Position numbers and translations under genes: made by a program. The notes under the pieces were generated by a model. That model did not search any database. It had not been told where the DNA came from and saw only the letters and a program-made list of their open reading frames with translations. Shown one piece after another: positions 1-8,572 of a DNA stretch of 64,000 nucleotides (its first letter is position 1; every line of letters begins with the position of its first letter). The stretch lies in contig NZ_JAPEPZ010000001.1 in assembly GCF_026339875.1 (NCBI RefSeq), forward strand, positions 5,952,001-6,016,000, in the 5' to 3' direction. The stretch is from Streptomyces sp. NBC_01571. Its GTDB lineage: Bacteria; Actinomycetota; Actinomycetes; Streptomycetales; Streptomycetaceae.

Positions 1-555
1 ACGGTCCTGCTCGACCTCGGTCTCGCCGTCACCGTCCTGTACACCGCCAGCGACCAGCTCGTCCCCGCCCTCCACTCGTACTGGCTCTACATCCACGTCT
101 CGACCGCGATCCTCTGCGGCGCGATCTTCTACGTGGGCGCGGTCGGCACCCTGCTGTACCTCTTCAAGGACTCCTACGAGAACAAGCTGGCCACCGGTGG
201 GCAGCCGGGACGTTTCGCCACCTCCGTCATGGAGCGGCTGCCCTCCTCGGCCTCCCTCGACAAGTTCTCCTACCGGGTCAACGCCGCCGTCTTCCCGCTG
301 TGGACCTTCACGATCATCGCGGGCGCGATCTGGGCGGGCGACGCGTGGGGCCGTTACTGGGGCTGGGACCCGAAGGAGACCTGGGCGTTCATCACCTGGG
401 TCGCCTACGCGTGCTATCTGCACGCCCGTGCCACGGCCGGCTGGAAGGGCCGCAAGGCCGCGTACATCGCGCTGATCGCCTTCGCGTGTTTCCTCTTCAA
501 CTACTACGGCGTCAACATCTTCGTCTCCGGCAAGCACTCCTACGCCGGCGTCTGA
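1..555 (+). CDS. ccsB: Cytochrome c biogenesis protein CcsB (ResC), 3' part
   Basis: Open from the window edge, so the N-terminus is missing; 184 codons are visible. The protein is an integral membrane component of the system II (ResB/ResC) machinery, which moves heme across the membrane and attaches it to apocytochrome c. The tryptophan-rich WWD heme-handling motif is present around nt 334-390 (GRYWGWDPKETW), flanked by hydrophobic segments, and the C-terminus ends NYYGVNIFVSGKHSYAGV as is usual for CcsB. resA, ccdA and resB are expected just upstream but lie outside the window. It fits the respiratory theme of the region. The family is clear from the WWD segment and the tail. Confidence 0.93.
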   Translation, partial: TVLLDLGLAVTVLYTASDQLVPALHSYWLYIHVSTAILCGAIFYVGAVGTLLYLFKDSYENKLATGGQPGRFATSVMERLPSSASLDKFSYRVNAAVFPLWTFTIIAGAIWAGDAWGRYWGWDPKETWAFITWVAYACYLHARATAGWKGRKAAYIALIAFACFLFNYYGVNIFVSGKHSYAGV

Positions 556-613
556 CCTCCGTACCGTCGTGACCACGGGTGCGGAACCCTCCGCCGCGGG
601 CCACGCTGGTGTC

Positions 614-1021
614 ATGACCGGAACCATCGAAGAGGGAGCCGTCGAGACCCGGGGGGACACGCACGTACGGCACTGGCTGCTGCGTCTTCCCCAGCCTGTG
701 GAGAAGGTGTGGACGGCGATGGCCACCCCCGAGGGACTGGTGGGGTGGCTGGCGCGGGCGGAGGTGTTCGAGCCGCGGCTCGGCGGGACGGTCGACCTGC
801 GCGGGCTGGGCGTCGGCCGGATCACCGCCTGGGACGTGGAGCGGGTCGCCGAGTACACGATGGAGAGCCGCGGCCGGGTCCGGTTCCACCTGGAACCCGC
901 GCCGCCGGACGACACCGGCTCCGGCACCACCGTCCGGTTCACCCATGAGTACGAGGGCGACTACGAGCCCGGGCCGTGGCAGATCCGCTTCGAACGGCTG
1001 CTGACCCTGCTGACGGCCTAG
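614..1021 (+). CDS. SRPBCC (AHSA1/START-like) family protein
   Basis: A 135-residue protein with the helix-grip layout of the SRPBCC fold: an early PVEKVWTAMATPEGLVGWL segment (helix 1 and the Trp-Leu turn typical of Aha1-like proteins), then beta strands, ending in a C-terminal helix PWQIRFERLLTLL. These proteins bind a hydrophobic ligand or act as co-chaperones; the ligand cannot be read from sequence. I chose ATG 614; an in-frame GTG at 569 would add 15 low-complexity residues and neither start has a good Shine-Dalgarno. It lies alone downstream of ccsB and is separated from the convergent gene by a long palindrome. Confidence 0.7.
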   Translation: MTGTIEEGAVETRGDTHVRHWLLRLPQPVEKVWTAMATPEGLVGWLARAEVFEPRLGGTVDLRGLGVGRITAWDVERVAEYTMESRGRVRFHLEPAPPDDTGSGTTVRFTHEYEGDYEPGPWQIRFERLLTLLTA

Positions 1022-1025
1022 GTCG

Positions 1026-1191
1026 TGTTGCGAAAGTCCCGCCTGCCTCGCGGCGCCTGGCACGCACTCTCGCCGCACCGGGCGAAAACCCGGGTACGTC
1101 CAGTACGCGGGCTTCCGCCCGGCACGCCGAGAGCACGCACCGGACGCCGCGAGGCCCGCCCTCCGGGCGGACGACGGGACTTTCGCAACAC
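1026..1191. repeat. Long imperfect palindrome (dispersed-repeat type)
   Basis: The 16-base ends GTGTTGCGAAAGTCCC and GGGACTTTCGCAACAC are perfect inverted copies. Inside them the left arm (to about 1103) and the right arm (from about 1104) pair almost continuously through the blocks beginning CCTCGCGGCG and ending at a central GTACGTCCAGTAC. The whole would fold into one hairpin of about 80 bp. It sits between two convergent genes and could terminate both. From memory such GTGTTGCGAAAGTCCC-ended elements are scattered in Streptomyces genomes; that part is recollection, not shown here. There is no coding capacity and no clear target-site duplication. Confidence 0.8.
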
Positions 1192-1211
1192 GCCCTAGTT
1201 CCCCGGCCCGG

Positions 1212-2759
1212 CTACGACGGCGGCAGGCACTCCTTCGCCGGCGGCTTTCCCTCCGGCCAGGCGATCTTCACGAAGCGGGCGTGGGACTCGGGGGTCAGCT
1301 GCACGATCGGTACGGCCTTGTCGTACGGATTGCCGTGGGCGTCCAGACAGATCCACCCGCTCGCCCCGTTCACCCGCAGCTCCCTGCCCTTGACCTGCGG
1401 CCACTGGAGCCCCACGTCCGCGAGGGCCGGGATCCTCCCGGTCGGCGACGCCCCGCGGATGCCTCGCACGGCGAGCCGCATGGCGTCATGGGCGATGATC
1501 AGCTGGCCGTCGTCCAGGGCGATCGGGCCGACGGGACCGACCGGTTCCTTCGTGGCGCGGGCCAGCAGCGCCCGGAGCGCTTCCGCGTCGGCCGCGCCGC
1601 CCCCGGTCCTCGCGGAGTCCCTCAGCCAGGCGTCCGGGTGGGCGAGAGCCGTGTACCGCACGGTCAGCAGCGGGTCCTTCAGGGCGGCCGGGTCGAGGTC
1701 CTTGTCGCCGGCGAGGTACGAACCCTCGTCGCCGGTGAGCACGGTGAACCGGCGGTCGTGGCAGCCGCGCTGGCCCAGCGTGTTGATGAACTGGCGCAGT
1801 TGGGTGTGGCGCCCCGCGAACAGGACGGTGTCGGTACTGGCCGGGGTGTTGCACAGGATGTTGGTGATCTGCGCGAAGACGTTGGAGGTGCTGCCCTCCT
1901 TGCTGCGGTCGGCGGGGGGAGTGAAGGGCTGGGCCTCGTAGCGCGAGCCCGTGAGCATCTTCTCGAAGGACCCCTGCAGCGTGCGCGTGTACGGGTCGCC
2001 CGTCCGGTCGTAGACCAGGAAGGCGTTGACGGCCGAGACCTTGGCGAAGGAGGCGAGGGCACGGGCCTCGTCCGTGTTGGTGGGGGAGACGCGGGCGAGG
2101 CCGGGGAAGGGGTCCTTGCCGTGCTGTCCGTTGGCGAGGTCGTCGGCGCTGATCGAGCTCCCTATCACCGGGATGCCCCGGGCGGTCAGCTCCGCGACCG
2201 CCTTCTTGTTGTTGTCGGTGCTCTGCCCGACCCCGGTCACCGCGCGCAGCCGGTCGGGTCCCTTCGCCATACGCTCCAGCCGGTCGACCGTGTACTGCCA
2301 GTACGTGCCGGTGGAACCGGGGTTGGCCAGCACCAGGCGGATCTTCGGCTTCAGCCCTGTGGTGTCGTGGTTGGCCTGGTACTGGGCCAGATAGGCGCCC
2401 TGGAGTTCGTGCAGCACGTCGGCCAGGATGTCGGCGTCGGTCGCGGTGAAGGGCTCCAGCAGGGCGACGGTGACGTAACTGCCGGGCTCCAGACGGGCGT
2501 TCTCCCGGTGGATGGCCCGTACGGTGTCGGCGAACCGCGGCCGGCCGAAGGCGTACGCGGACCACGAGACACCCACGCACTCGCGACTGCCCTCGGGCCG
2601 GACGACGCCCGGGGCGCAGGACCGATTCTCCTTGGTGGCCGTCATACCGCCCCAGATGCCGAGTCCCGCGAGGACGGCGGCCAGGGTCAGCGCCACGTAC
2701 CGGCGGAAGCGGATCTCCCAGACGTCCTCGCGCAGCCACCGCCACCAACGCGCCATCAT
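1212..2759 (-). CDS. Membrane-anchored periplasmic-binding-like receptor protein
   Basis: A 515-residue protein with a basic, Trp-rich N-terminus, one transmembrane segment at about residues 21-39, and a large outside domain resembling type 1 periplasmic ligand-binding proteins of the branched-chain amino acid class: TVALLEPFTATDADILADVLHELQGAYLA near the start, then RLVLANPGSTGTYWQYTV, a VTGVGQSTDNNKKAV loop and GIPVIGSSISADDL. No lipobox is seen, so it is held by the membrane helix and not by lipid. No ABC permease or ATPase of the transport type is nearby. It starts 16 bases after the stop of the P-loop ATPase gene, so the two are probably one operon. It could sense an extracellular ligand. 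The start may be the second ATG of the tandem pair. Confidence 0.72.
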   Translation of the reverse strand: MMARWWRWLREDVWEIRFRRYVALTLAAVLAGLGIWGGMTATKENRSCAPGVVRPEGSRECVGVSWSAYAFGRPRFADTVRAIHRENARLEPGSYVTVALLEPFTATDADILADVLHELQGAYLAQYQANHDTTGLKPKIRLVLANPGSTGTYWQYTVDRLERMAKGPDRLRAVTGVGQSTDNNKKAVAELTARGIPVIGSSISADDLANGQHGKDPFPGLARVSPTNTDEARALASFAKVSAVNAFLVYDRTGDPYTRTLQGSFEKMLTGSRYEAQPFTPPADRSKEGSTSNVFAQITNILCNTPASTDTVLFAGRHTQLRQFINTLGQRGCHDRRFTVLTGDEGSYLAGDKDLDPAALKDPLLTVRYTALAHPDAWLRDSARTGGGAADAEALRALLARATKEPVGPVGPIALDDGQLIIAHDAMRLAVRGIRGASPTGRIPALADVGLQWPQVKGRELRVNGASGWICLDAHGNPYDKAVPIVQLTPESHARFVKIAWPEGKPPAKECLPPS

Positions 2760-2775
2760 CGGTCCCCGTCCCGTG

Positions 2776-4884
2776 TCATCCCTGGCCCCCGGTCCCGTTC
2801 TCGTCGTCGGCCGGGACGCGCAGCGGGCGTCCGGCCAGCGCGTCCGACGGCCACTCCCGCGAGGCCCGCCACAGCAGCGGGTTGCCCGCGGACCGCAGGT
2901 TCGACAGCTGCTCCAGTTCGAAGCGGAGCCGTTCGCCCACCTTCGGGTCCGGCAGCACCAGCGGATCGGTCAGCTGCCAGACGGCGTGCAGCAGCCGTCG
3001 TACCCGCAGATGCAGTACGGCGTCCACGCTGTCCGGCGGCCGCTGGGCCGCGTCCGTGCGTCCGAGTGCGATCGACGCCCGGTCGTCGTGGCCGGCGTGG
3101 CTGTCGGCGTCCCGGCCGTCCGGATCGTGCGCGTGGTAGTACGGCGCGGACGCGATGAAGAGCAGCGTCGCGAGCCAGCTCCCGGTGTCGGCGCGCGGAA
3201 AGGTGTCGCGCAGATGCGCCACCGCGAAGTCCGCCTTGCCCAGCGCGAGTTCGTGGTGCAGCCGGTAGCGGTCCCGGTCGGGCAGGTCCTCGTCGCCGTA
3301 GTGGTCGACGAGGGTGCGGTGCACGGCCCGCCACCGCTCGTGGTCCGGGTCACCGTGGTGCAGGCGCAGCAGGAGCAGCGCGCGCAGGAACGGATCGCCC
3401 ACGAACTGCCCGGCGGCCGTGGGCAGGCCCTCCCGCGCGAGCCGCTCCTCCAGGTCGAGGACGCCCGAGGCGCCGAAGTCGTCCGGGAGCTGGACCTCCG
3501 CGAGGGCGCACGCCGAGTCGCGGTCGTGGGCGGCGGCGAGCACGGTCAGTTCGTCGAGCCGGCCGCCGGGCACCAGCCGGTCCAGCAGTTCCAGATACGC
3601 GGGGCGGCCGTCGTGGTCCTCGTGGACGACGACGTCCGCGGTGAGCAACGCGCCCAGCGAGGCGGCTCCGCGCGGCAGGTTCTGCCGGGCGGACTCCGAG
3701 AGCAGGGTCACGCCGAGCGGGCTGCCCCCGGTCAGCCGGTGGGTCGCGTGCGGGAGGTGCGGCGGTACGTCCAGGCCCTGGGCGGTGGCGCCCAGCAGGT
3801 GCAGGGTGTCGTCCGGGGTCAGGGGCGGCAGCGAGAGGAGCAGTGCCCGCGAGGACGGCGAGGTGCCCGGCTCCCAGCCGGTGTGCCGGACCACCTCGGG
3901 GAGGGTGCGCCGGCCCGCGTTGCGGAGCGCCGGGTGGGTGTCCCCGCGCAGGGCGGCGAAGAAGACGACCTGGTCGGCGATGCCGTCGGCGCGGTCGCGC
4001 AGCACGGGTTCCAGCAGGCCGAGGCCGGCCGGCTCCCGCACGTTGTCGATCAGCACGACCGGGCGGCCCAGCCGGTGCGAGCGCTGCATGACCCCCGCGT
4101 ACGCGTCGTCGAGATCGGCCAGCAGGGCCCGTACGAGATGGCGTTCGGCGTGCGTGCGGGAGTCGCCGCCGGCGCGGAAGTGCGCGGAGAGCAGGATCAG
4201 TCCGAGCTTGGCGTTGCCGCCCGCGTTCGGGTAGTCGCGGTACCAGGTGGCGGCCCTGCGCAGTCTGCGGTGGGTGGGGGCGATCCCCTCGGCGAAGGCC
4301 TCCAGGGTCGCCTCGATGATCGGCTCCACGACCGGGCCCGTACTGCTCATCGAGGCGATGAGTTTGGCGACGACCTTGCTCACCCAGCGGCCCGCGAAGC
4401 CCGACAGGCGTGAGCCCGTCTCGTTCAGGAGCAGGATGCGTTCCGCCTCCTGCCGGATGCGTGGCACGTCGCGGTCGCTCCAGCCGCCCGCCGCCACCGC
4501 GAGCAGCCCGGAGGCCAGCCGCGGGAAGCCGATCCGCCCCGCGCCGGTCACCGGCTCGGCGAGCTGCTCGGCGATCGTGGTGAGCGCCTGCCCGACCGGC
4601 GACCAGGACTCCGCGGGCCGCTCGGGCGCGGGAGCGGAGAACTGCCGCTCCTCGCCGTCGACGAGCGCGACCGGCGTATGGCCGCGGTAGGCGTCCCGCA
4701 GCTCGCGCAGTACCGCGCTCCTGCCCAGGCCCCGGCCGCCCGTGAACACCACGAAGGGCAGTTCCTTCGGGTGTTCGACGGGGGCCGAGCGCAGCTGGTA
4801 CGGGCGCAGCCCGACGAGACGTGAAGCGAGACCGGGCGGGTCGGTGTCGAACAGCGCCCCGCGTCCGTGCAGCCCTCTGTGCAC
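2776..4884 (-). CDS. Large P-loop ATPase, function unknown
   Basis: A 702-residue soluble protein. A Walker A-like loop GGRGLGRS lies at residues 49-56 (the usual Lys is Arg, and Ser closes the loop) and a Walker B candidate RPVVLID at 274-280, followed by Leu-rich helical segments as in STAND/AAA-type NTPases. There is no signal peptide or membrane helix. The GTG start is well supported: AGGGGGAG lies just upstream. It is the first gene of a two-gene unit with the membrane-anchored binding-like protein, suggesting an intracellular ATPase paired with an extracellular sensor. The Arg in place of the P-loop Lys is odd and may weaken hydrolysis. I recognise the fold class but not a named family. 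Confidence 0.7.
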   Translation of the reverse strand: MHRGLHGRGALFDTDPPGLASRLVGLRPYQLRSAPVEHPKELPFVVFTGGRGLGRSAVLRELRDAYRGHTPVALVDGEERQFSAPAPERPAESWSPVGQALTTIAEQLAEPVTGAGRIGFPRLASGLLAVAAGGWSDRDVPRIRQEAERILLLNETGSRLSGFAGRWVSKVVAKLIASMSSTGPVVEPIIEATLEAFAEGIAPTHRRLRRAATWYRDYPNAGGNAKLGLILLSAHFRAGGDSRTHAERHLVRALLADLDDAYAGVMQRSHRLGRPVVLIDNVREPAGLGLLEPVLRDRADGIADQVVFFAALRGDTHPALRNAGRRTLPEVVRHTGWEPGTSPSSRALLLSLPPLTPDDTLHLLGATAQGLDVPPHLPHATHRLTGGSPLGVTLLSESARQNLPRGAASLGALLTADVVVHEDHDGRPAYLELLDRLVPGGRLDELTVLAAAHDRDSACALAEVQLPDDFGASGVLDLEERLAREGLPTAAGQFVGDPFLRALLLLRLHHGDPDHERWRAVHRTLVDHYGDEDLPDRDRYRLHHELALGKADFAVAHLRDTFPRADTGSWLATLLFIASAPYYHAHDPDGRDADSHAGHDDRASIALGRTDAAQRPPDSVDAVLHLRVRRLLHAVWQLTDPLVLPDPKVGERLRFELEQLSNLRSAGNPLLWRASREWPSDALAGRPLRVPADDENGTGGQG

Positions 4885-5025
4885 CGCATCTCCCCCTGGC
4901 GCGGTCCGGTCCTGCCTGTGCTGCTGTGAGGTGTATCAATACCAGTGTAAAAAGGGGGAGTTGTTTCGGACTAGGGTGCGTGATGTCCGTTTGGTTACGG
5001 GATTCTTCCGCGTCCTTTCCGGCGG

Positions 5026-6027
5026 CTAGCCCACAGTGATCGAATCGAGCTTGTCCCGCAGGTACGTGTGGGAGTCGACCGGCGGGTACGCGACGCGGCC
5101 CACCGGAGCCGGTACGGACTCCACCACCGTCCCCGGCGTGCACTCGCCGAAGTAGACCAGCGACATCAGTTCCTCGGCGGGCGCGTCCGCGGGCGGCGGC
5201 AGCACCCGGTGCCGCCCCGAACGCCATCGGTCGCCCGTCCAACGGGCCATCAGATCACCGATGTTGACGGTGAACGCCGCCGGATCGAAGGGGGCGTCCT
5301 GCCAGCCGTCCTCGTCCGTGAAGACCTGCAGCCCGCCCTTGCCGGCCTGCCGGTCGAGGAGGGTGACGGTGCCGAAGTCGGTGTGCGGGCCGATACGGAA
5401 CTGGCCCGGCTCGGGCGCGCCCACGACCTCCGTCCCCGGATATCAGTTGATGTTGAAGCCGTACGTCGGGTGGTCCATGTGCCGGGTGAAGAAGTCCGGC
5501 TCCAGGCCGAGCGCCTCGCCGAGGAGGGCGAGCAGGTGGTTCTCCAGTTCGCCCATCCTGGCCAGGTACTCCACGCACAGCTCCCGCAGCCCGGGGGCTT
5601 CCGCCGGCCACACGTTGGGCGCGTACCACTCCGCGTTGGTCTCCGGGTCCTCGAACGGCTCGTGCGTCGCGAAGGTCAGCGACTCCTTGAGGTCCGGCGG
5701 GGTCTCGGTGCCCTCGGAGTACCCGTTGGCCTCGGCGCCGGGACCGAGCCAGCCGCGTCCGCCGACCCGGGCGGCGTACGGCTGTTTCGTCTCCGTGGGC
5801 AGCACGAAGAAGGCGCGCGCCGCCGCCCGGATCCGGGCACGCAGGGACGGGTCGACGCCGTGGCCGGTGACGAGGAGGAAACCGGCGGTCCGCAGGGCGT
5901 CGTCGACGGTACGGGCGATCCGCGCGCGGGTCGCCCGGTCGCCGGCCGGCCACGGCCGCAGATCGACGGTCGGGATGCGAGGGCGGGCCGGGGGCTCCGC
6001 CCGGCGGGGGGCCCGGGGGTCACTCAC
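5026..6027 (-). pseudogene. 2-oxoglutarate/Fe(II) oxygenase (isopenicillin N synthase-like), broken by in-frame TGA
   Basis: One reading frame of 333 sense codons is interrupted only at codon 195 (nt 5445-5443). The first part (194 residues, from the GTG at 6027) contains the N-terminal DIOX region and ends HPTYGFNIN. The same frame continues YPGTEVVGAPEPGQFRIGPHTD and reaches the normal end of the family. All metal ligands lie after the stop: the HTD pair (about residues 215-217) and the distal His in GRHRVLPP (about 273). A Trp TGG is the likely ancestral codon, so one G-to-A change explains the break. Restart at the GTG at 5424 would not give a complete fold. The 5' end overlaps the cytosine deaminase stop by 8 bases, so the two were one operon. 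A sequencing error is possible. Confidence 0.8.
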
Positions 6028-6490
6028 CGATGTCCTCGTTCCACAGGGCCGGGTTCTTCTCGACGAAGTCGCGCATCATGGCCGCGCACCCGGGATCGTC
6101 CAGCAGGACGATCTCCACACCGTGCTCGGCCAGCCAGCCGTGGCCGCCGTGGAAGGTCCCGGCCTCCCCGATCACGACCCGGGAGATGCCGAACTGCCGG
6201 ACCAGACCACTGCAGTACCAGCACGGCGACAGGGTGGTCACCATGGTCGTACCGCGGTAGGTCCGCTGCCGTCCGGCGGCACGGAAGGCCGCGGTCTCCG
6301 CGTGCATGGACGGGTCGCCGTCCTGGACGCGCCGGTTGCGGCCGCGCCCGAGGAGGGTGCCGTCGGCGCCGTACAGCGCGGCGCCGATGGGGATGCCGCC
6401 CTCCGCGAGCCCGGCGCGTGCCTCCTCGACGGCGGTGGCGAGCCACGCGCGGGCCCGTGCCGGGCCGACTGCCTGATCGATGCGCTCCAT
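6020..6490 (-). CDS. Cytosine deaminase, fungal FCY1-like type
   Basis: A 156-residue zinc-dependent deaminase that would convert cytosine to uracil and ammonia. The zinc site is complete: H63-A-E65 (MHAE) and PCWYC with C90 and C93. Length, spacing and the C-terminal DIGE ending closely match yeast cytosine deaminase (158 residues; H62, E64, C91, C94) and not the large amidohydrolase-type CodA of enterobacteria. GGIPIGAALY and TTLSPCWYCSG are typical core segments. I chose ATG 6490 over an upstream start because it matches the family's N-terminus. The downstream oxygenase overlaps it by 8 bases. The related guanine/creatinine deaminase-like proteins are the alternative, but the tail favours cytosine deaminase. 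Confidence 0.8.
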   Translation of the reverse strand: MERIDQAVGPARARAWLATAVEEARAGLAEGGIPIGAALYGADGTLLGRGRNRRVQDGDPSMHAETAAFRAAGRQRTYRGTTMVTTLSPCWYCSGLVRQFGISRVVIGEAGTFHGGHGWLAEHGVEIVLLDDPGCAAMMRDFVEKNPALWNEDIGE

Positions 6491-6569
6491 GACTCCTACT
6501 CTCCTGTGGCCGGAGCGCGAGGGCAACGCGCGACAGCGCTCTCCCGGCGAGCCGGACCCGGACGGACCG

Positions 6570-7682
6570 TCAGCGGCAGTGCCGCGCGTACTGCCGGGCC
6601 AGCGCGTGGAAGGACTCCTTCGGCTCCCAGTGCCAGCCGGCGGCGTCCGGAGCGCCGGGCCGACGGTCCTCGACCGTCTTGACGAGGGAGTAGCTCGCCG
6701 TGTCGAGATCGTGGCGCGGATCGCGGGGACGGTGCGGGGCGTCCGGGGTGACGAAGGTGTACGCCATCGCCGAGTACAGGCCCATCGACTCGAACACCGA
6801 CAGCACGTCCGTCAGATACGCGGCCTGTGCGTGCTCGCTGCGGACGATGCCCTTCTTGATCTCCGGCGGCTCCTTGCCGTGGTCGACGACGTCCCAGCCC
6901 ATGCCGCCGCGCTCCGGAGCGCCCTCGAAGGTGCAGCAGCCGAACTCCATGACGGCGACGGGCTTCCCGAACCGGGTGTACCGGGAGAGATCGCGGACGT
7001 ACGCGTCACGGTGCCGGAAGAATCCGTAGTAGTCGACGCCGACGAGATCGAAGAGCCCCCAGTCGACGTCCTCGTCCTGCGCGGCGGCGTACGTCAGCCG
7101 CCCGCGGAAGACGGAGCGGCCCACGCCCGCCGCCCGCGCTGTGAAGCGGTGCAGGCGCCGTGCCATCGTCACCGGGTCGAACGTGCCGTTGAGGAGGTTC
7201 TCGACGCGCTCCTGGGCGTTGGCGCCGGGCACGATCCCGGGCACGTACAGCACGAACTCGCACCCCACGCTGAGGTGCACCCGGGCCCCCTGCCGGCGCA
7301 GCCGCTCCGCGGAGCGGCCCGTCTCCGCGAGATGGTCGAGGATGTCCCGCTCCGGCACGTCGCCCAGGGTCGGTTCGAGCCAGACGTGCAGGCCCCGCTC
7401 CGCGGCCTCGGTGGCCGTGGCGGCGAGCCGTTCCACTCCGTCGCCGGTGACCTTGACGGAGTTGGCGTGCAGGTCGTGCGCGAGGGCGCGCAGGTCGCCG
7501 CGCATCCGCCGGGCGCTCCACCCCGTGCCGGGTGTCCCCCCGTCCGCCACCTCGTAGACCGCGCCCCGGTAGGTCAGTCCACGCCGGCCGGCCGTCGCCC
7601 CGGCCCGCCCCGCGGGCAGCACCGCCGCCGCCGTCCCCGCCGCGGCCATTCCCAGGAACCGAGCCCGGCTGATCCCCTGCAT
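6570..7682 (-). CDS. Secreted TIM-barrel glycosidase-like protein
   Basis: A 370-residue protein beginning with an export signal MQGISRARFLGMAAAGTAAAV, a near-Tat motif (SRARFLG, with the two arginines separated by Ala), and a likely cleavage after AGRAGA. The mature part looks like a glycoside-hydrolase TIM barrel: successive strand motifs RGLHVWLEPTLGD, HLSVGCEFVLYV, FDLVGVDYYGFFR and KPVAVMEFGCCTFEGA. The Glu in GCEF and the Glu in VMEFG are candidates for acid/base and nucleophile. A good Shine-Dalgarno (GGGGAGG) precedes ATG 7682. The substrate is unknown. It stands alone between the deaminase operon and a methyltransferase. Confidence 0.65.
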   Translation of the reverse strand: MQGISRARFLGMAAAGTAAAVLPAGRAGATAGRRGLTYRGAVYEVADGGTPGTGWSARRMRGDLRALAHDLHANSVKVTGDGVERLAATATEAAERGLHVWLEPTLGDVPERDILDHLAETGRSAERLRRQGARVHLSVGCEFVLYVPGIVPGANAQERVENLLNGTFDPVTMARRLHRFTARAAGVGRSVFRGRLTYAAAQDEDVDWGLFDLVGVDYYGFFRHRDAYVRDLSRYTRFGKPVAVMEFGCCTFEGAPERGGMGWDVVDHGKEPPEIKKGIVRSEHAQAAYLTDVLSVFESMGLYSAMAYTFVTPDAPHRPRDPRHDLDTASYSLVKTVEDRRPGAPDAAGWHWEPKESFHALARQYARHCR

Positions 7683-7854
7683 CGCGCCTCCCCGTGTCGT
7701 CGTCCCGACCCAGTCTGGGAAGCGGTCCGCCACGGCGCCGTCCGCCGATGGTCTACGGGCGACGGCCGAAGGTATGAGCCGGGGCGGGGCGCTCAGACCA
7801 TCGGCGGACAGCGTGGAGCGTGGACAGCGGGGGTGGCGCGTCGGGGCACTCCGG

Positions 7855-8499
7855 CTACTCCCGCTCCCTGCGGGCCAGTACGAACGCCTGGGGCGTTTTC
7901 TCCCGCGCGTCGGCCTCGCGGACGAGACGCGCGACCTCGACCAGCCCGGCGGCGCGCAGCAGTCCCGCGACCCGCTCGGGCGGGAAGCGGTGGACGTCGA
8001 GGTCGAGGTCGTGCCCGTACGCGTGGTCCAGGTGCACCCGCTCGTCCCCCACCTTGTAGGCGAGGAGGAGATGGCCGCCGGGAGCCAGTACGCGGCGGAA
8101 CTCTCCGAAGAACAGCGGGAGTTCCTCCAGTGGCGTGTGCACGGTGGAGTACCAGGCCAGCGCTCCGGCGAGTGCGCCGTCCGCGATGTCGAGAGCGGTC
8201 ATGGTCCCCACCTCGAACCGCAGCTCCGGATGGCGGCGGCGGGCCACCGCCACCATCCCCGGCGACAGATCGATCCCGTACGCGTCCAGCCCGAGCCCGT
8301 CCAGATATGTGGTCACCCGGCCGGGCCCGCACCCGAGATCCGCGACCACCCCGCCGCCGCCGTCCTTCACCTTCTCCGCGAAGGCCCCGAGCACGGCCCG
8401 GTCGAACGGCTTGTCCGCCAACTCCGTCCTGAGCAGCTCGGCGTAGTCGTCGGCGACGGTGTCGTACGACGCCCTGATGGCGTCCGGGCGAGAGGTCAT
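7855..8499 (-). CDS. Class I SAM-dependent methyltransferase
   Basis: 214 residues. Motif I VVADLGCGPGRVTTYL (about residues 51-66) binds S-adenosylmethionine; the acidic end of strand 2 is YGIDLSPGMV, motif II-like ALAWYSTVHTPLEEL follows, and motif III is VLAPGGHLLLAYKVG. The N-terminal RASYDTVADDYAELL is the usual entry helix of the Methyltransf_11/25 group. The substrate (probably a small molecule) is not predictable from context; neighbours are unrelated. Confidence 0.8.
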   Translation of the reverse strand: MTSRPDAIRASYDTVADDYAELLRTELADKPFDRAVLGAFAEKVKDGGGGVVADLGCGPGRVTTYLDGLGLDAYGIDLSPGMVAVARRRHPELRFEVGTMTALDIADGALAGALAWYSTVHTPLEELPLFFGEFRRVLAPGGHLLLAYKVGDERVHLDHAYGHDLDLDVHRFPPERVAGLLRAAGLVEVARLVREADAREKTPQAFVLARRERE

Positions 8500-8572
8500 G
8501 GCGGCGGACCCTAGCCCGCGTCACCGACAACGCGTCCCCAACGACGGTCTTCCGCCGGGCCGTTCGCCCGGC

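Noticed and set aside
5424..5445. TGA as selenocysteine or programmed readthrough in the oxygenase
   Set aside because: No selenocysteine insertion element is visible and the family does not use Sec at this position; a Trp-to-stop change is simpler.
6570..7733. A true twin-arginine signal on the glycosidase-like protein
   Set aside because: The motif is SRARFLG, with the arginines separated by Ala, so Tat export is not certain; I call it only an export signal.
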